Positions 36,939 through 45,769 are shown, numbered from the stretch's first letter. The stretch: 64,000 bases of DNA from Xylanimonas oleitrophica (GCF_003244315.1 NZ_QKWH01000004.1:124001-188000), one strand, 5' to 3'. Made by a program: numbers and translations. Notes: a model not told the origin generated them from the sequence alone.

Positions 36939-36969
36939 GTGCCGGCCCGGTCGAGGACCGGGCCGGCAC
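36939..36969. terminator. Terminator after the S9 peptidase gene
   Basis: GTGCCGGCCCGGTC (36939-36952) and GACCGGGCCGGCAC (36956-36969) form a perfect 14-bp stem with a 3-nt loop. It is 40 nt after the peptidase stop and 19 nt after the stop of the opposing gene, so it may serve both. Confidence 0.8.
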
Positions 36970-36988
36970 GGCCGTGGTGCGGCCTGGG

Positions 36989-37309
36989 CTACCCGAGGGT
37001 GCCGGGCTGCGACGCGGTGCCGGGCTCCGTGGGGATCTGGTTCACGCGGGGCGAGCCGGGCTGCGCGGGGGCGGGCCGGCGTCGGACGGCGAGGTACACG
37101 ACCGGCCCGACGACGGGCACGAGCAGCGATAGCAGGAGCCAGCCGACGCCGTCGTCCCCGCGCCGCACCGCCCAGACGACCACGGCGGCGATGGCCAGGG
37201 GCGCGGCGAGGAACGGCGTGAAGAGGAGGAACGTCAGCACCCAGTCGTAGGTCGACGAGAGGAACAAGGAGGCCTCCAAGGGGTCGGCGGAGCCGGGGTC
37301 GGGGGTCAT
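36989..37309 (-). CDS. PLDc_N-like small membrane protein
   Basis: This 106-aa protein has two membrane helices (about residues 24-48 and 56-74). The second, GWLLLSLLVPVVGPVVYLAV, matches the PLD-nuclease N-terminal (PLDc_N) module that occurs alone in many actinobacteria. There is no catalytic HKD motif. The tail is Pro-rich. Its start overlaps the TetR stop by ATGA, so the two form an operon, a link with the TetR-controlled efflux genes opposite. Confidence 0.8.
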   Translation of the reverse strand: MTPDPGSADPLEASLFLSSTYDWVLTFLLFTPFLAAPLAIAAVVVWAVRRGDDGVGWLLLSLLVPVVGPVVYLAVRRRPAPAQPGSPRVNQIPTEPGTASQPGTLG

Positions 37310-37977
37310 GCCTCGGCGACCAGGAGGTCGACGAGCGTCTCGAGCGCGGGGGCGTCGACGACCTTCTCGCGCCCGCCCACGAACGCGTCACGGGCGCTGG
37401 CCTCGTACACGCCGAGCAGCAGCTCGACGGCGACGGGCGCCTCCACCACGAACCGCAGCCCGAGCCTCTCCACGAGGCGGGAGAGCGCGGCGGCGAGCTC
37501 GCCCCGCAGGGCCCGCTGCTGCGCGGTCCAGGCGGCGCCGACCTCGGGGGCACGCATGGCGAGCAGCTCGAACTCGGCGTTCATGATGTACCAGCGGTGC
37601 TCGGGTCCCTGCCCGGAGGTGACGGCGGCGAGCACGGAGCGCACGGCGCCACGGTCGAGCCGGTCGCCCTGCATCACGTCGCCGTCGAGCTGGGCGACGG
37701 CGGCCTCCAGGGACGCCAGGTGGCGGCGCGCCTGCCGTTGGGAGAGGGCGAGGAACAGCTCTTCCTTGCTGGCGAAGTTGGAGTAGAAGGCGCCGCGGGT
37801 GAACCCGGCGGCCTCGGTGATGGCCTCGACGGAGGCGGCACCGAGCCCGACCTCGGAGAACACCTGCTCGGCGGCGTCGAGCAGGCGCTCGCGAGTGCGC
37901 TCGCGCCGTGCGGAGATGGGGACGTCACCCGTGGACGGGGCGCCTGCGTCGTCGCCGTGCGCCGTCTGCGTGCTCAC
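37306..37977 (-). CDS. TetR-family transcriptional regulator
   Basis: This 223-aa repressor has an N-terminal HTH (about residues 24-72) reading RERTRERLLDAAEQVFSEVG and then ITEAAGFTRGAFYSNFASKE, the classical TetR recognition-helix region. The rest is a helical ligand-binding domain with no recognised ligand. GTG 37977 has GAGAGG about 7 nt upstream. It is divergent from the MMPL-YhgE operon, and two identical inverted repeats lie between them, so it probably represses both its own gene and the transporter genes. A lipid-like ligand is a guess from the MMPL target. Confidence 0.92.
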   Translation of the reverse strand: MSTQTAHGDDAGAPSTGDVPISARRERTRERLLDAAEQVFSEVGLGAASVEAITEAAGFTRGAFYSNFASKEELFLALSQRQARRHLASLEAAVAQLDGDVMQGDRLDRGAVRSVLAAVTSGQGPEHRWYIMNAEFELLAMRAPEVGAAWTAQQRALRGELAAALSRLVERLGLRFVVEAPVAVELLLGVYEASARDAFVGGREKVVDAPALETLVDLLVAEA

Positions 37978-38043
37978 GTGCCTGCCTCTCGTGCTGCCGC
38001 CTGGCGGCGGCGATCCTGGGCGGTCACTGTACCCGCGACCTTC

Positions 38044-38059
38044 GATACACCACTGTATC
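38044..38059. promoter_or_regulatory. TetR-type operator 1 (GATACA-N4-TGTATC)
   Basis: GATACA (38044-38049), spacer CCAC, TGTATC (38054-38059): a perfect inverted repeat in the TetR-MMPL intergenic region, 67 bp from the regulator start. An identical copy of both half-sites lies at 38078-38093; the centres are 34 bp apart, about three helical turns. Confidence 0.8.
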
Positions 38060-38077
38060 CAGTTCGCTCCTGTATCG

Positions 38078-38093
38078 GATACAGTCATGTATC
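38078..38093. promoter_or_regulatory. TetR-type operator 2 (GATACA-N4-TGTATC)
   Basis: GATACA (38078-38083), spacer GTCA, TGTATC (38088-38093). TGTATC at 38071-38076 directly abuts this site and could pair with GATACA 38078-38083 as an everted repeat. The MMPL start is 68 bp downstream, mirroring the distance of operator 1 from the regulator start. Confidence 0.8.
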
Positions 38094-38160
38094 GACTGCC
38101 GCTGGCCGGCGCCGCCACGTGCCCCGGCCGCCTCGAACCGCTCACCCCCCGGGAGAAGCG

Positions 38161-41106
38161 TTGTCCTCCGTGCTCTACCAGCTCGGCCGCTGGGCCGTGC
38201 GTGCCCGCCGCCTCGTCGTCATCGGGTGGGTCGTCGTGCTCGCCCTCGTCGGCGGTGCCGCCGGCCTCCTCCAGAAGGGGCTCGACAACGACGTGTCGAT
38301 CCCCGGCACCGAGGCCAACGCGGCCCTCGAGCGCCTCTCGGCCACGTTCCCGCAGGTCTCCGGCGCCTCCGCGCAGCTCATCGTGGTCGCGCCCGACGGC
38401 GAGACCATCGAGGCCCCGGCCGTGCGCGGCCCCGTCGAGGACGCCGTCGAGGCCCTCGGGGACATCGACCAGGTCGCGGCCGTCACCTCGCCGTACGAAG
38501 ACCTCATGGCCGCGTCCGTCAACGACGACGAGACCGCGACGATCCTCCAGATCCAGCTCGACGGCGACATCGGCGTCATCACCGACGCCACCAAGGACGC
38601 CCTGCAGGACGCGACCGCCGACCTCGCCGCAGCGCTGCCCGACGGCTCGCGCGCCTCGCTCGGCGGCGAGCTCTTCTCCACCGAGTTCCCCGGCCTGACG
38701 GCCACGGAGGCCATCGGCCTGCTCGTGGCCCTCGTCGTCCTCGTGGTCACCCTCGGGTCGCTCGTCGCCGCCGGTCTCCCGCTGCTCAACGCGCTGCTGG
38801 GCGTCGGCGTCACGATGGGCCTGCTGTTCGCCGCCACGTCCGTGGCCACGATCAACTCGACGACGCCGATGCTGGCCGTGATGCTGGGCCTCGCCGTCGG
38901 CATCGACTACGCCCTGTTCGTCGTCTCGCGCCACCGTGACCAGCTCCGCCCGGGCGAGCCCGTCATCTCCGTCGAGGAGTCGATCGCCCGCGCCACCGCC
39001 ACCGCGGGCTCCGCCGTCGTGTTCGCCGGCCTCACCGTCATGATCGCCCTGGTGGGCCTGGGCGTCGCCGGCATCCCCTTCCTCACAGTCATGGGCGTCA
39101 CCGCCGCCGTGGGCGTGGGCATCGCGGTGCTCGTCTCGCTCACCCTGCTGCCCGCGATGCTCGGCTTCGCCGGCGAGCGCCTGCGCCCCGGCACACCCCG
39201 CAAGCGGCGCGGCCGCAAGGCCGCCGGCCGCACCGTCGGCACCGGCCGGGGCGCCCGGGCCGGTGCCGCCACCCGCCAGGCCGACGACGCGACCGAGGGT
39301 CGCGAGGTGGCCGCCCGTGCCGCCGCGGGCGAGGGCGTCGAGGGCCGCGGGCACGCGGCCGCCGCCCCTACGCAGGGCACGTTCGGGGACCGGTTCTTCG
39401 CCCGCTGGGTCCACGTCGTCACCAAGCTGCCCGCGCTCACCATCGCGATCGTCGTGATCGCCCTCGGTGCGCTGAGCGCCCCCGCCCTCAACCTGCGCCT
39501 GGCTCTGCCCGACGCCGGGGCTCTGCCGCAGGACTCCTCGGCCCGCGTCACCTACGACCTGGTCTCCGAGGAGTTCGGCGAGGGCTTCAACGGCCCGCTG
39601 ATCGTCACCGGCTCGATCGTCACCAGCACCGACCCGCTGACGCTCATGAACGACATCGCCGACGAGATCCGGCAGATGCCCGGCGTCGCCGACGTGCCGC
39701 TCGCCACCCCCAACGAGTCCGCGGACACCGGCATCGTCCAGGTGGTGCCCGAGGGCGGGCCGACGTCCGAGGCCACCGAGAACCTCGTCCACGAGATCCG
39801 CGACCGGCACGACTACTTCCTCCAGGAGTACGGCGTCGACCTCGCCGTCACCGGCTTCACCGCCGTCGGCATCGACGTCTCCGCCAAGCTCGGCCAGGCG
39901 CTGCTGCCCTTCGCGCTCGTGGTGGTGGGGCTGTCGCTCCTGCTGCTCACCATGGTGTTCCGGTCGGTGTGGGTACCCATCAAGGCTTCCCTCGGCTACC
40001 TGCTGAGCGTCGGCGCCGCGTTCGGCGTGGTCACCCTCGTGTTCGAGCACGGCTTCCTCGCCGACGCCCTGCACGTCACCCGCACCGGGCCCGTCATCAG
40101 CTTCATGCCGATCGTGCTCATGGGTGTGCTGTTCGGCCTCGCCATGGACTACGAGGTGTTCCTCGTCTCCCGCATGCGCGAGGACTACGTGCACGGCGAC
40201 CGCTCCGTGCCCGGTCTCGCCCGCCGTGCCGTGATCAGCGGTTTCCAGGGCTCCGCCAAGGTGGTCACCGCCGCCGCGGTCATCATGTTCGCCGTCTTCG
40301 TGGCGTTCGTGCCCGAGGGGGACATGAACCTCAAACCGATCGCGCTCGGCCTCGCCGTCGGTGTCGCCGTCGACGCGTTCGTGGTCCGCATGGTGCTGGT
40401 GCCCGCCGTCATGGCGCTGCTGGGCGACCGCGCCTGGTGGATCCCGCGCGGCCTGGACCGCGTCCTGCCCCGGTTCGACGTCGAGGGCGAGGGGCTGGCC
40501 AAGGAGCTCGCCCTGGCCGAGTGGCCCGAGCCCGGCGCCCACGACGCCCTGGCCGTGCACGGCCTCGTGGTCGACGGACCCGACGGCAACCCCGTGGTGG
40601 GCCCCGTCAGCGCACGGGTCCCCGAGGGCGGTGCCCTCGTGGTGCGGGCCGACGCCGCGGCGCCCGTCGACGCGTTCCTCCTCGCCGTCTCCGGACGCCT
40701 CGCCCCCGACGCCGGGGCCGTCAAGGTCACCGGGCTCGTCGTGCCCGAGCGGTCCGCCGCCGTGCGCGGCCGTGTCGCCGTCGTCGACGCCGGGGTGCTC
40801 GCCGGGGGCGCCGCCACCGCGGCCGCCTCCGCCGTCGACGCCGCCCGCCGTGAAGGCGCGCGCGCCGTCGCCGTGCTGCGCACCGAGGCGCTCGGCGACC
40901 GGGACGGGCGCGACGCGCTCGCCGCGGCCCTCGTGGCCGCCCAGGAGGTCGGCCTCACCGTGCTGGTGGGCACCACCGACGCCGTCGACGCCGAGCACGA
41001 CCTGCTGCCGCCCGGCACCCCCGTCCTCGACGTCGGCCACCCCAGCCCCGACCCCGTCGGGCCCACCACGACCCCGGACCAGCACGACGCGGAGGTGTCG
41101 GCATGA
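38161..41106 (+). CDS. MMPL/RND-family transporter with C-terminal degenerate ABC-ATPase-like domain
   Basis: This 981-aa protein has the MMPL two-fold plan: helix 1 (RRLVVIGWVVVLALVGGAA), a first extracytoplasmic domain, five helices with AVMLGLAVGIDYALFVVSRH, a charged Arg/Ala loop (about 340-400), a second domain and helices with GVLFGLAMDYEVFLVSRM. The two Asp in GIDYALF and AMDYEVF are the expected proton-relay residues. After about residue 780 comes a soluble domain: ALAVHGLVVDGPDGNPVVGP, then LLAVSGRLAPDAGAVKVTGL, in the order of an ABC ATPase, but the P-loop region reads RADAAAPVDAF. TTG 38161 has GGGAGAAG just upstream. It probably exports lipids or drugs under TetR control. Confidence 0.9.
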   Translation: MSSVLYQLGRWAVRARRLVVIGWVVVLALVGGAAGLLQKGLDNDVSIPGTEANAALERLSATFPQVSGASAQLIVVAPDGETIEAPAVRGPVEDAVEALGDIDQVAAVTSPYEDLMAASVNDDETATILQIQLDGDIGVITDATKDALQDATADLAAALPDGSRASLGGELFSTEFPGLTATEAIGLLVALVVLVVTLGSLVAAGLPLLNALLGVGVTMGLLFAATSVATINSTTPMLAVMLGLAVGIDYALFVVSRHRDQLRPGEPVISVEESIARATATAGSAVVFAGLTVMIALVGLGVAGIPFLTVMGVTAAVGVGIAVLVSLTLLPAMLGFAGERLRPGTPRKRRGRKAAGRTVGTGRGARAGAATRQADDATEGREVAARAAAGEGVEGRGHAAAAPTQGTFGDRFFARWVHVVTKLPALTIAIVVIALGALSAPALNLRLALPDAGALPQDSSARVTYDLVSEEFGEGFNGPLIVTGSIVTSTDPLTLMNDIADEIRQMPGVADVPLATPNESADTGIVQVVPEGGPTSEATENLVHEIRDRHDYFLQEYGVDLAVTGFTAVGIDVSAKLGQALLPFALVVVGLSLLLLTMVFRSVWVPIKASLGYLLSVGAAFGVVTLVFEHGFLADALHVTRTGPVISFMPIVLMGVLFGLAMDYEVFLVSRMREDYVHGDRSVPGLARRAVISGFQGSAKVVTAAAVIMFAVFVAFVPEGDMNLKPIALGLAVGVAVDAFVVRMVLVPAVMALLGDRAWWIPRGLDRVLPRFDVEGEGLAKELALAEWPEPGAHDALAVHGLVVDGPDGNPVVGPVSARVPEGGALVVRADAAAPVDAFLLAVSGRLAPDAGAVKVTGLVVPERSAAVRGRVAVVDAGVLAGGAATAAASAVDAARREGARAVAVLRTEALGDRDGRDALAAALVAAQEVGLTVLVGTTDAVDAEHDLLPPGTPVLDVGHPSPDPVGPTTTPDQHDAEVSA

Positions 41107-43406
41107 ACCGCCTGAACGCACAGGGCCAGAACGTCTGGCGCGTGGTCGCCGTCGCCCTGCTGCCCGTCATGGTGCTCGGGCTGCTGCTCGCGGCCCTGTG
41201 GGACCCGCAGGAGCGCCTCGACACCGTCAAGGCCGCCATCGTCAACAACGACGAGCCCGTCACGATGGACGGCCAGCTCGTGCCCCTGGGCCGCCAGCTC
41301 GCCGCCGGGCTCGTCTCCGGCGAGGCCCCGCCCACCGAGCAGACCGCCAAGGCGGCTCCGCCGTCGGACGCCAGCTACGACTGGGAGATCACCGACGCCG
41401 ACCACGCCGCCGCAGGGCTGGCCGACGGCACGTACGCCGCCGTCGTCACCATCCCCGAGGACTTCTCGGCCGCAGCCACCTCGTTCGGCGGCGACGACCC
41501 CACCCAGGCGCGCCAGGCCACCATCGACGTCGCCACCCCGCCCGGCGGGCGCGTGGTCGACGCCGCGCTCGCCCGCGTGGTCGCCAACGCCGCCACCTCC
41601 GTGATGGGTGGTGCGCTGACCGAGACGTACGTCGACAACGTGCTGGTCGGGTTCAACACCCTGCACGAGCAGCTCGGCCAGGCCGCCGACGGTGCCGGGC
41701 AGCTCGCCTCCGGGGCCGGCGACGCCGCGGGCGGCGCGTCGCAGCTCGCCGACGGCGCGGGCCAGCTCGCGGACGGTGCCGGTGAGGCGGCGTCCGGCGC
41801 CGACCAGCTCGCCGACGGTGCCTCGCAGCTCGCGTCGGGCGCGCGCAGCGCGGCCGGTGGGGCCTCGCAGCTCGCCGACGGTGCGCAGCAGGCCGCCAGC
41901 GGTGCCTCGGGCCTCGCCGGTGGGGCCTCGCAGCTGGCCGACGGTGCCGGCCAGCTCGCGGCCGGCGTGAGCCAGAGCGCAGCAGGAGCACGCGCTCTCG
42001 CCGACAACGGTGACCAGGTCGCTGCCGGGGCCTCGTCCCTGGCGGGCGGTGTGCACGGGCTCGCTGACGGACTCGCGCAGATCGACTCGCAGCTGCCTGA
42101 TGTCGACCAGTCCCCGGACCTCTCCGGTCTCGAGTCGCTGTCGGACCTCGCGTCGACGCTCGGACAGCTCGTCGCCGTAGCGGGTCCCGCCTGCCAGGCG
42201 GGTGCGCTGCCGCAGGACCTGTGCGGCGCGCTCGCGGGAGTCGACCCGGGGGAGCTCACCGACCTGCCGAGCGTCGACCAGATGCAGGCGCAGCTTGACG
42301 GCATCGTCGCGCTGCGGTCCGCCATCGGTGACGCGGCAGCGGGAGCCGAGCAACTTGCTGGCGCCGCCGACCAGGTGGCTGCGGGGAGCTCGGGCATCGC
42401 CGGTGGAACACGCGACCTGGCAGGCGGCCTCGACCAGCTGCAGGGTGGCGCGGCCGGGCTGCAGCAGGGCGCCCAGCAGCTCGCCGGCGGCGCCACGGCG
42501 CTCGCGGGCGGTGTCGGCCAGGTCGCCGGCGGTGCTCGGGAGCTGTCCGGCGGTGTCGGTCAGCTCGCCTCGGGTGCCTCGGGCCTGTCCTCCGGCGCTG
42601 GCTCGCTGGCGGGTGGCGTGGACCAGCTCGCGACGGGCGCTTCCGGTCTCTCGACGGGTGCTGGTGAGCTCGCAGGTGGCGTCGGTCAGCTCGCCGACGG
42701 TGCGGGTGACCTCTCGGACGGTCTGGGCCAGGCCGTGGACCAGATCCCGAGCTACACGGACGACCAGCGGCGGACCCTCGCCTCGGTGGTCGCCGACCCG
42801 GTGGCGGCCCCCGGTGCCGACGGGATCGACGCGGGCTCCACGGGGCCGCTGTTCGCCGTCGTCGCGCTGTGGCTCGGTGCGCTGGGCCTCACCACGGTGC
42901 TGCGTCCCTCGCCCGCGCGTGCCCTGGGCTCCACCCGCGGCTCGCTGCGCCTGGCGCTGGCGGACCTCGCCCTGCCGTCGGCGATCGCCGTCGGCACCGG
43001 TGCCGTGGTGGGCGGCGTCCTCGCGGGCGTCGAGGGGCTGTCGCCGCTCGGCTGGCTCGGCGCGATGGCGCTCGGCGCGCTGGTGTCGGTGGTGTTCGTG
43101 GCCGTGCACCAGGGGTTCTGCCTCCTGCTGGGTGACGTCGGCCGTGGCGTGAGCCTCCTGATGGCGGTGCTGGTCATCGCCACGGGCGTGGTCGCCACGG
43201 TGCCGGTGTGGCTGGAGTCGGTGGCCGACCTGCTGGCGGTCGGCGCGGCCCGCGAGGCGCTCGTGGGCCTGGTGGTGCCGGACGCCGGCGGGGTCGCCCC
43301 CGCCGTGGTGGCGCTGGTGCTGTGGGGGCTGGCGGGGCTCGCGGTCGCCGTGTTCGCCACCGCCCGACGCCGCACGGTGCGGGTCGCGGACCTGCTGCCG
43401 GCCTGA
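41103..43406 (+). CDS. YhgE/Pip-family membrane protein with heptad-like Gly/Ala repeats
   Basis: This 767-aa protein has an N-terminal helix (VVAVALLPVMVLGLLLAALW), an extracytoplasmic part with KAAIVNNDEP, and about six C-terminal helices (from about 580), the plan of YhgE/Pip proteins. Between them are two runs of short repeats such as QLADGAGQLADGA (about residues 195-320 and 413-543), expected to form long helical rods. Its start overlaps the MMPL stop by ATGA, and the pair is presumably a joint export or secretion machine at the membrane. A terminator follows. Confidence 0.88.
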   Translation: MNRLNAQGQNVWRVVAVALLPVMVLGLLLAALWDPQERLDTVKAAIVNNDEPVTMDGQLVPLGRQLAAGLVSGEAPPTEQTAKAAPPSDASYDWEITDADHAAAGLADGTYAAVVTIPEDFSAAATSFGGDDPTQARQATIDVATPPGGRVVDAALARVVANAATSVMGGALTETYVDNVLVGFNTLHEQLGQAADGAGQLASGAGDAAGGASQLADGAGQLADGAGEAASGADQLADGASQLASGARSAAGGASQLADGAQQAASGASGLAGGASQLADGAGQLAAGVSQSAAGARALADNGDQVAAGASSLAGGVHGLADGLAQIDSQLPDVDQSPDLSGLESLSDLASTLGQLVAVAGPACQAGALPQDLCGALAGVDPGELTDLPSVDQMQAQLDGIVALRSAIGDAAAGAEQLAGAADQVAAGSSGIAGGTRDLAGGLDQLQGGAAGLQQGAQQLAGGATALAGGVGQVAGGARELSGGVGQLASGASGLSSGAGSLAGGVDQLATGASGLSTGAGELAGGVGQLADGAGDLSDGLGQAVDQIPSYTDDQRRTLASVVADPVAAPGADGIDAGSTGPLFAVVALWLGALGLTTVLRPSPARALGSTRGSLRLALADLALPSAIAVGTGAVVGGVLAGVEGLSPLGWLGAMALGALVSVVFVAVHQGFCLLLGDVGRGVSLLMAVLVIATGVVATVPVWLESVADLLAVGAAREALVGLVVPDAGGVAPAVVALVLWGLAGLAVAVFATARRRTVRVADLLPA

Positions 43407-43481
43407 GCGTCGCCGGCCGTGTCGTCGCGAGCGCCGTCGGGCCGCACGCCTGACGGGCCGCCGGTGCGGACGGCCTGATGT

Positions 43482-43525
43482 GCACGATGCCGGGCTGGGT
43501 CACACGGCCCGGCCCGGCATCGTGC
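43482..43525. terminator. Bidirectional terminator after the MMPL-YhgE operon
   Basis: GCACGATGCCGGGC (43482-43495) and GCCCGGCATCGTGC (43512-43525) are perfectly complementary over 14 bp with a 16-nt loop. It lies between the YhgE stop (43406) and the stop of the opposing small gene (43559). Confidence 0.8.
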
Positions 43526-43558
43526 GTCTCGGGACGTCTTCGGTCGCCGCCGGGGCCG

Positions 43559-43792
43559 TCAGCGCGCGGTGCCGCGCCAGCGTCCGACGAGCTCCTCGTC
43601 CGCACGACGGCGCTCCTGCTGGTCCCGGACCGTGTGGCACACGAGCCGGTGGGCGAGCAGGGCGGTGGGGTCGTGCTCGGCGGCCCACAGGATCGCTGCG
43701 TGCACCTGGTAGTCGGCGGGGCCTGCGGGCGTCGCGGGGGCGGCCAGGGCGCGCCGGGTCGCGGTGGCAGGCCGTGGCCTGGCGTCGAGCAT
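43559..43792 (-). CDS. Small hypothetical protein
   Basis: This 77-aa protein has an Ala/Pro/Arg-rich start and a helical remainder (ILWAAEHDPTALLAHRLVC, then DQQERRRADEELVGRW). I recognise no family, membrane helix or signal. ATG 43792 is preferred over the longer frame because GGAG lies about 8 nt upstream. It ends near the shared terminator. Confidence 0.55.
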   Translation of the reverse strand: MLDARPRPATATRRALAAPATPAGPADYQVHAAILWAAEHDPTALLAHRLVCHTVRDQQERRRADEELVGRWRGTAR

Positions 43793-43961
43793 GGTCTTCT
43801 CCGTCTGGGGCGAGTGCGTCGCGGCGTCCTTGCCTGGATCGTGCGCCCCCTGCACCCAGAGAGACGGTGTTGTGTTCCCTCTATGACGCGGTTTGAGAAA
43901 ACTCGTTCCGCGAGGTGTGGCGGGAGGGTCGCTGTCGGTGGCCCCCGTCACACTCGGGCGC

Positions 43962-44990
43962 ATGGAGATCGCCGAGGCACGAGAGGTCAAGCAGCAGCTG
44001 AGCGACTACGCCCGTGAGCTCGGCGAACGGTACGGGGCAGTGACCCCGTACACCGCGGACGCCACCAGCAGCACGAGCTCCGACGTCGACCGCGCCCCCA
44101 CGCTCGCCCTCGGCATCGCCCCCGCCGCCGACGGCGGCTACGCCGTCGCCGTGCGCTACCGGCTCGGCGTGCCCTCGGCCCGCGCCGTGGTCCGCAAGGT
44201 CGCCGCGGAGGCGGGCGCCCGGGCCGACGTGCGCCGCACGGGACGCATCCGCACGCTGGCCGACGTGCGGCCACGGCCCCCGGTCGTCCGCGCGCAGGCG
44301 TCGGGCGAGACGGGCCGGGTGCGCCCCCTGCGCCCCGGCGTCTCCATCGCCAACGTCGCCGTCACCGCAGGGACCCTCGGGGCGTTCGTGGTCGAGGCCG
44401 GTTCCAGCACTCCCCAGGTGCTGTCCAACTGGCACGTGCTGGCGGGCTCCACGACCGCCGCCGCGGGCGACGTCGTGGTGCAGCCAGGCCCCGCGGACGG
44501 CGGGCAGGAGCCCCGCGACCGCGTGGGCACGCTGGGCAGGCTCGTGCCGCTCGAGCCCGGCCGGAGCAACCTGGTGGACGCCGCGCTGGCGGTGCTCGAC
44601 GACGGCATCGAGGTGGACCTCGACCACCCCGTGGGGCGCGTGACCACCACCGCGCAGGCGCTGGGCGGGGAGGCCGTGGCCAAGATCGGCCGCACCACGG
44701 CCCTCACCCGGGGCCGGGTCACCGCCATCGAGCTCGACGACGTCCTGGTGGGCTACGGCGACGACCTCGGGGTGCTCGGGTTCGACGGGCAGGTCGAGGT
44801 CGAGCCCACGGGCACCGGTCCCTTCTCGCGCGGCGGCGACTCCGGCTCCCTCGTCTACCGCGAGGACGGCGTGGCGCTCGGCCTGCTGTTCGCCGGCTCC
44901 GAGACGGGCGGCAGCAACGGTGCGGGCCTCACCTACGTCAACCCGATCGACACCGTGCTCGACGCCCTCGGGGTCCGGCTCGCCGGCTGA
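43962..44990 (+). CDS. Trypsin-like serine protease-fold protein without signal peptide
   Basis: This 342-aa protein has a trypsin-like core: H158 in LSNWHVLAG, D206 in NLVDAALAVL, and S294 in FSRGGDSGSLVY. Before it lies a domain of about 125 residues whose section 45-100 (APTLALGIAPAADGGYAVAV) recalls the beta-strand prodomain found in Nal1-like bacterial proteases; a free-standing relative seems to be encoded at 47433. No signal peptide or membrane helix is present, so either it works in the cytoplasm or a different export route is used. ATG 43962 lies close to the promoter side of the gene; the target is unknown. Confidence 0.82.
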   Translation: MEIAEAREVKQQLSDYARELGERYGAVTPYTADATSSTSSDVDRAPTLALGIAPAADGGYAVAVRYRLGVPSARAVVRKVAAEAGARADVRRTGRIRTLADVRPRPPVVRAQASGETGRVRPLRPGVSIANVAVTAGTLGAFVVEAGSSTPQVLSNWHVLAGSTTAAAGDVVVQPGPADGGQEPRDRVGTLGRLVPLEPGRSNLVDAALAVLDDGIEVDLDHPVGRVTTTAQALGGEAVAKIGRTTALTRGRVTAIELDDVLVGYGDDLGVLGFDGQVEVEPTGTGPFSRGGDSGSLVYREDGVALGLLFAGSETGGSNGAGLTYVNPIDTVLDALGVRLAG

Positions 44991-45023
44991 GCCCCCTGGC
45001 CGCCGCGTCACCCCACGGGCCGG

Positions 45024-45671
45024 TCACTCCACGACGCCGCACGCGATCCGGTCACCGGCGTCCCCCGTGGCGAGGGTGTCCTCGTCCGGGCCGTCCGGCG
45101 CGTACCGCTCCGGCACGTTCGCGAAGTTGTCGCGGCCCGCGTGGACCATCACGGCGCTGCCGTCGTCGTCGAACAGCTCGTCCTGGGTGAGCCGGTCCGT
45201 GCGCGTGACGAGGCTGCCCTCGCCGTCCTCGGTGACGTAGATCGGTGGCAGGTCGCCCGCGTGCGCGCCGTGGTCGTCGTCGTCCGCGCCCAGGTGGCCC
45301 CCCGCCGAGAGGAACGCGCCCGTCTGCGACGGGTCGTCGGGCGGCGAGCTCTCCGGCTCGCACAGCCCCACGGCGTGCACGTGGAAGGCGTAGAAGCCCG
45401 GGTCCAGCCCCTCCACCTCGACCGACACCTCCGTGACGCCGTCGGCCTGCGTGAACGTCACCATGCCGACGTCGTCACCCGAGACGTCGGTGAGGGTGGC
45501 ATGGGCCATGACGGCCCCGCTGGCCGCGGGAGCCTCTGTCGGGGCGGTGAGGTCGGTCTCGGCGGTGGCGTCCGACTCCGACGTCGCCCCTCCCGCCGCG
45601 CAGCCGGCCAGCGTCAGCGCCGCCACGGCGGCCACCGCCGTCGTCGGTCCCAGTGGTCGCAGGTGTCGCAT
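45024..45671 (-). CDS. sodC: Cu/Zn superoxide dismutase lipoprotein
   Basis: This 215-aa exported lipoprotein has the lipobox TLAGC (Cys 24) and a Cu/Zn SOD domain. Metal ligands are seen in FHVHAVGLC (two Cu His), SAGGHLG (bridging His) and VMVHAGRDNF (last Cu His). Cys in GLCEP and the late IACGVV form the conserved disulfide. A His/Asp-rich segment (DDDDHGAHAG) sits in the zinc loop. It should remove extracytoplasmic superoxide. It is convergent with the trypsin-like gene. Confidence 0.95.
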   Translation of the reverse strand: MRHLRPLGPTTAVAAVAALTLAGCAAGGATSESDATAETDLTAPTEAPAASGAVMAHATLTDVSGDDVGMVTFTQADGVTEVSVEVEGLDPGFYAFHVHAVGLCEPESSPPDDPSQTGAFLSAGGHLGADDDDHGAHAGDLPPIYVTEDGEGSLVTRTDRLTQDELFDDDGSAVMVHAGRDNFANVPERYAPDGPDEDTLATGDAGDRIACGVVE

Positions 45672-45731
45672 GTGGTCCCCTCACCCGCCGGCACGGAGTC
45701 GTGGGGCAGGCCGGGCGCAGCCGGCCGGGTC

Positions 45732-45769
45732 GCACGGCCCCGGTGCCGGCGGCTCCGTCGGGGCCGTGC
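45732..45769 (-). terminator. Terminator of the YgjV-GNAT fusion gene
   Basis: GCACGGCCCCG (45732-45742) pairs with CGGGGCCGTGC (45759-45769), a perfect 11-bp stem with a 16-nt loop, 42 nt after the stop of the gene at 45812 on the minus strand. Confidence 0.6.

Noticed and set aside
37306-41121. A 1271-codon minus-strand frame that contains the TetR protein at its end
   Set aside because: Only the last 223 residues are TetR; everything before is antisense to the MMPL gene.
41685-42060. Repetitive DNA in the YhgE gene as a CRISPR-like array or minisatellite
   Set aside because: The repeats keep the reading frame and encode a regular helical protein pattern, so they are coding repeats.
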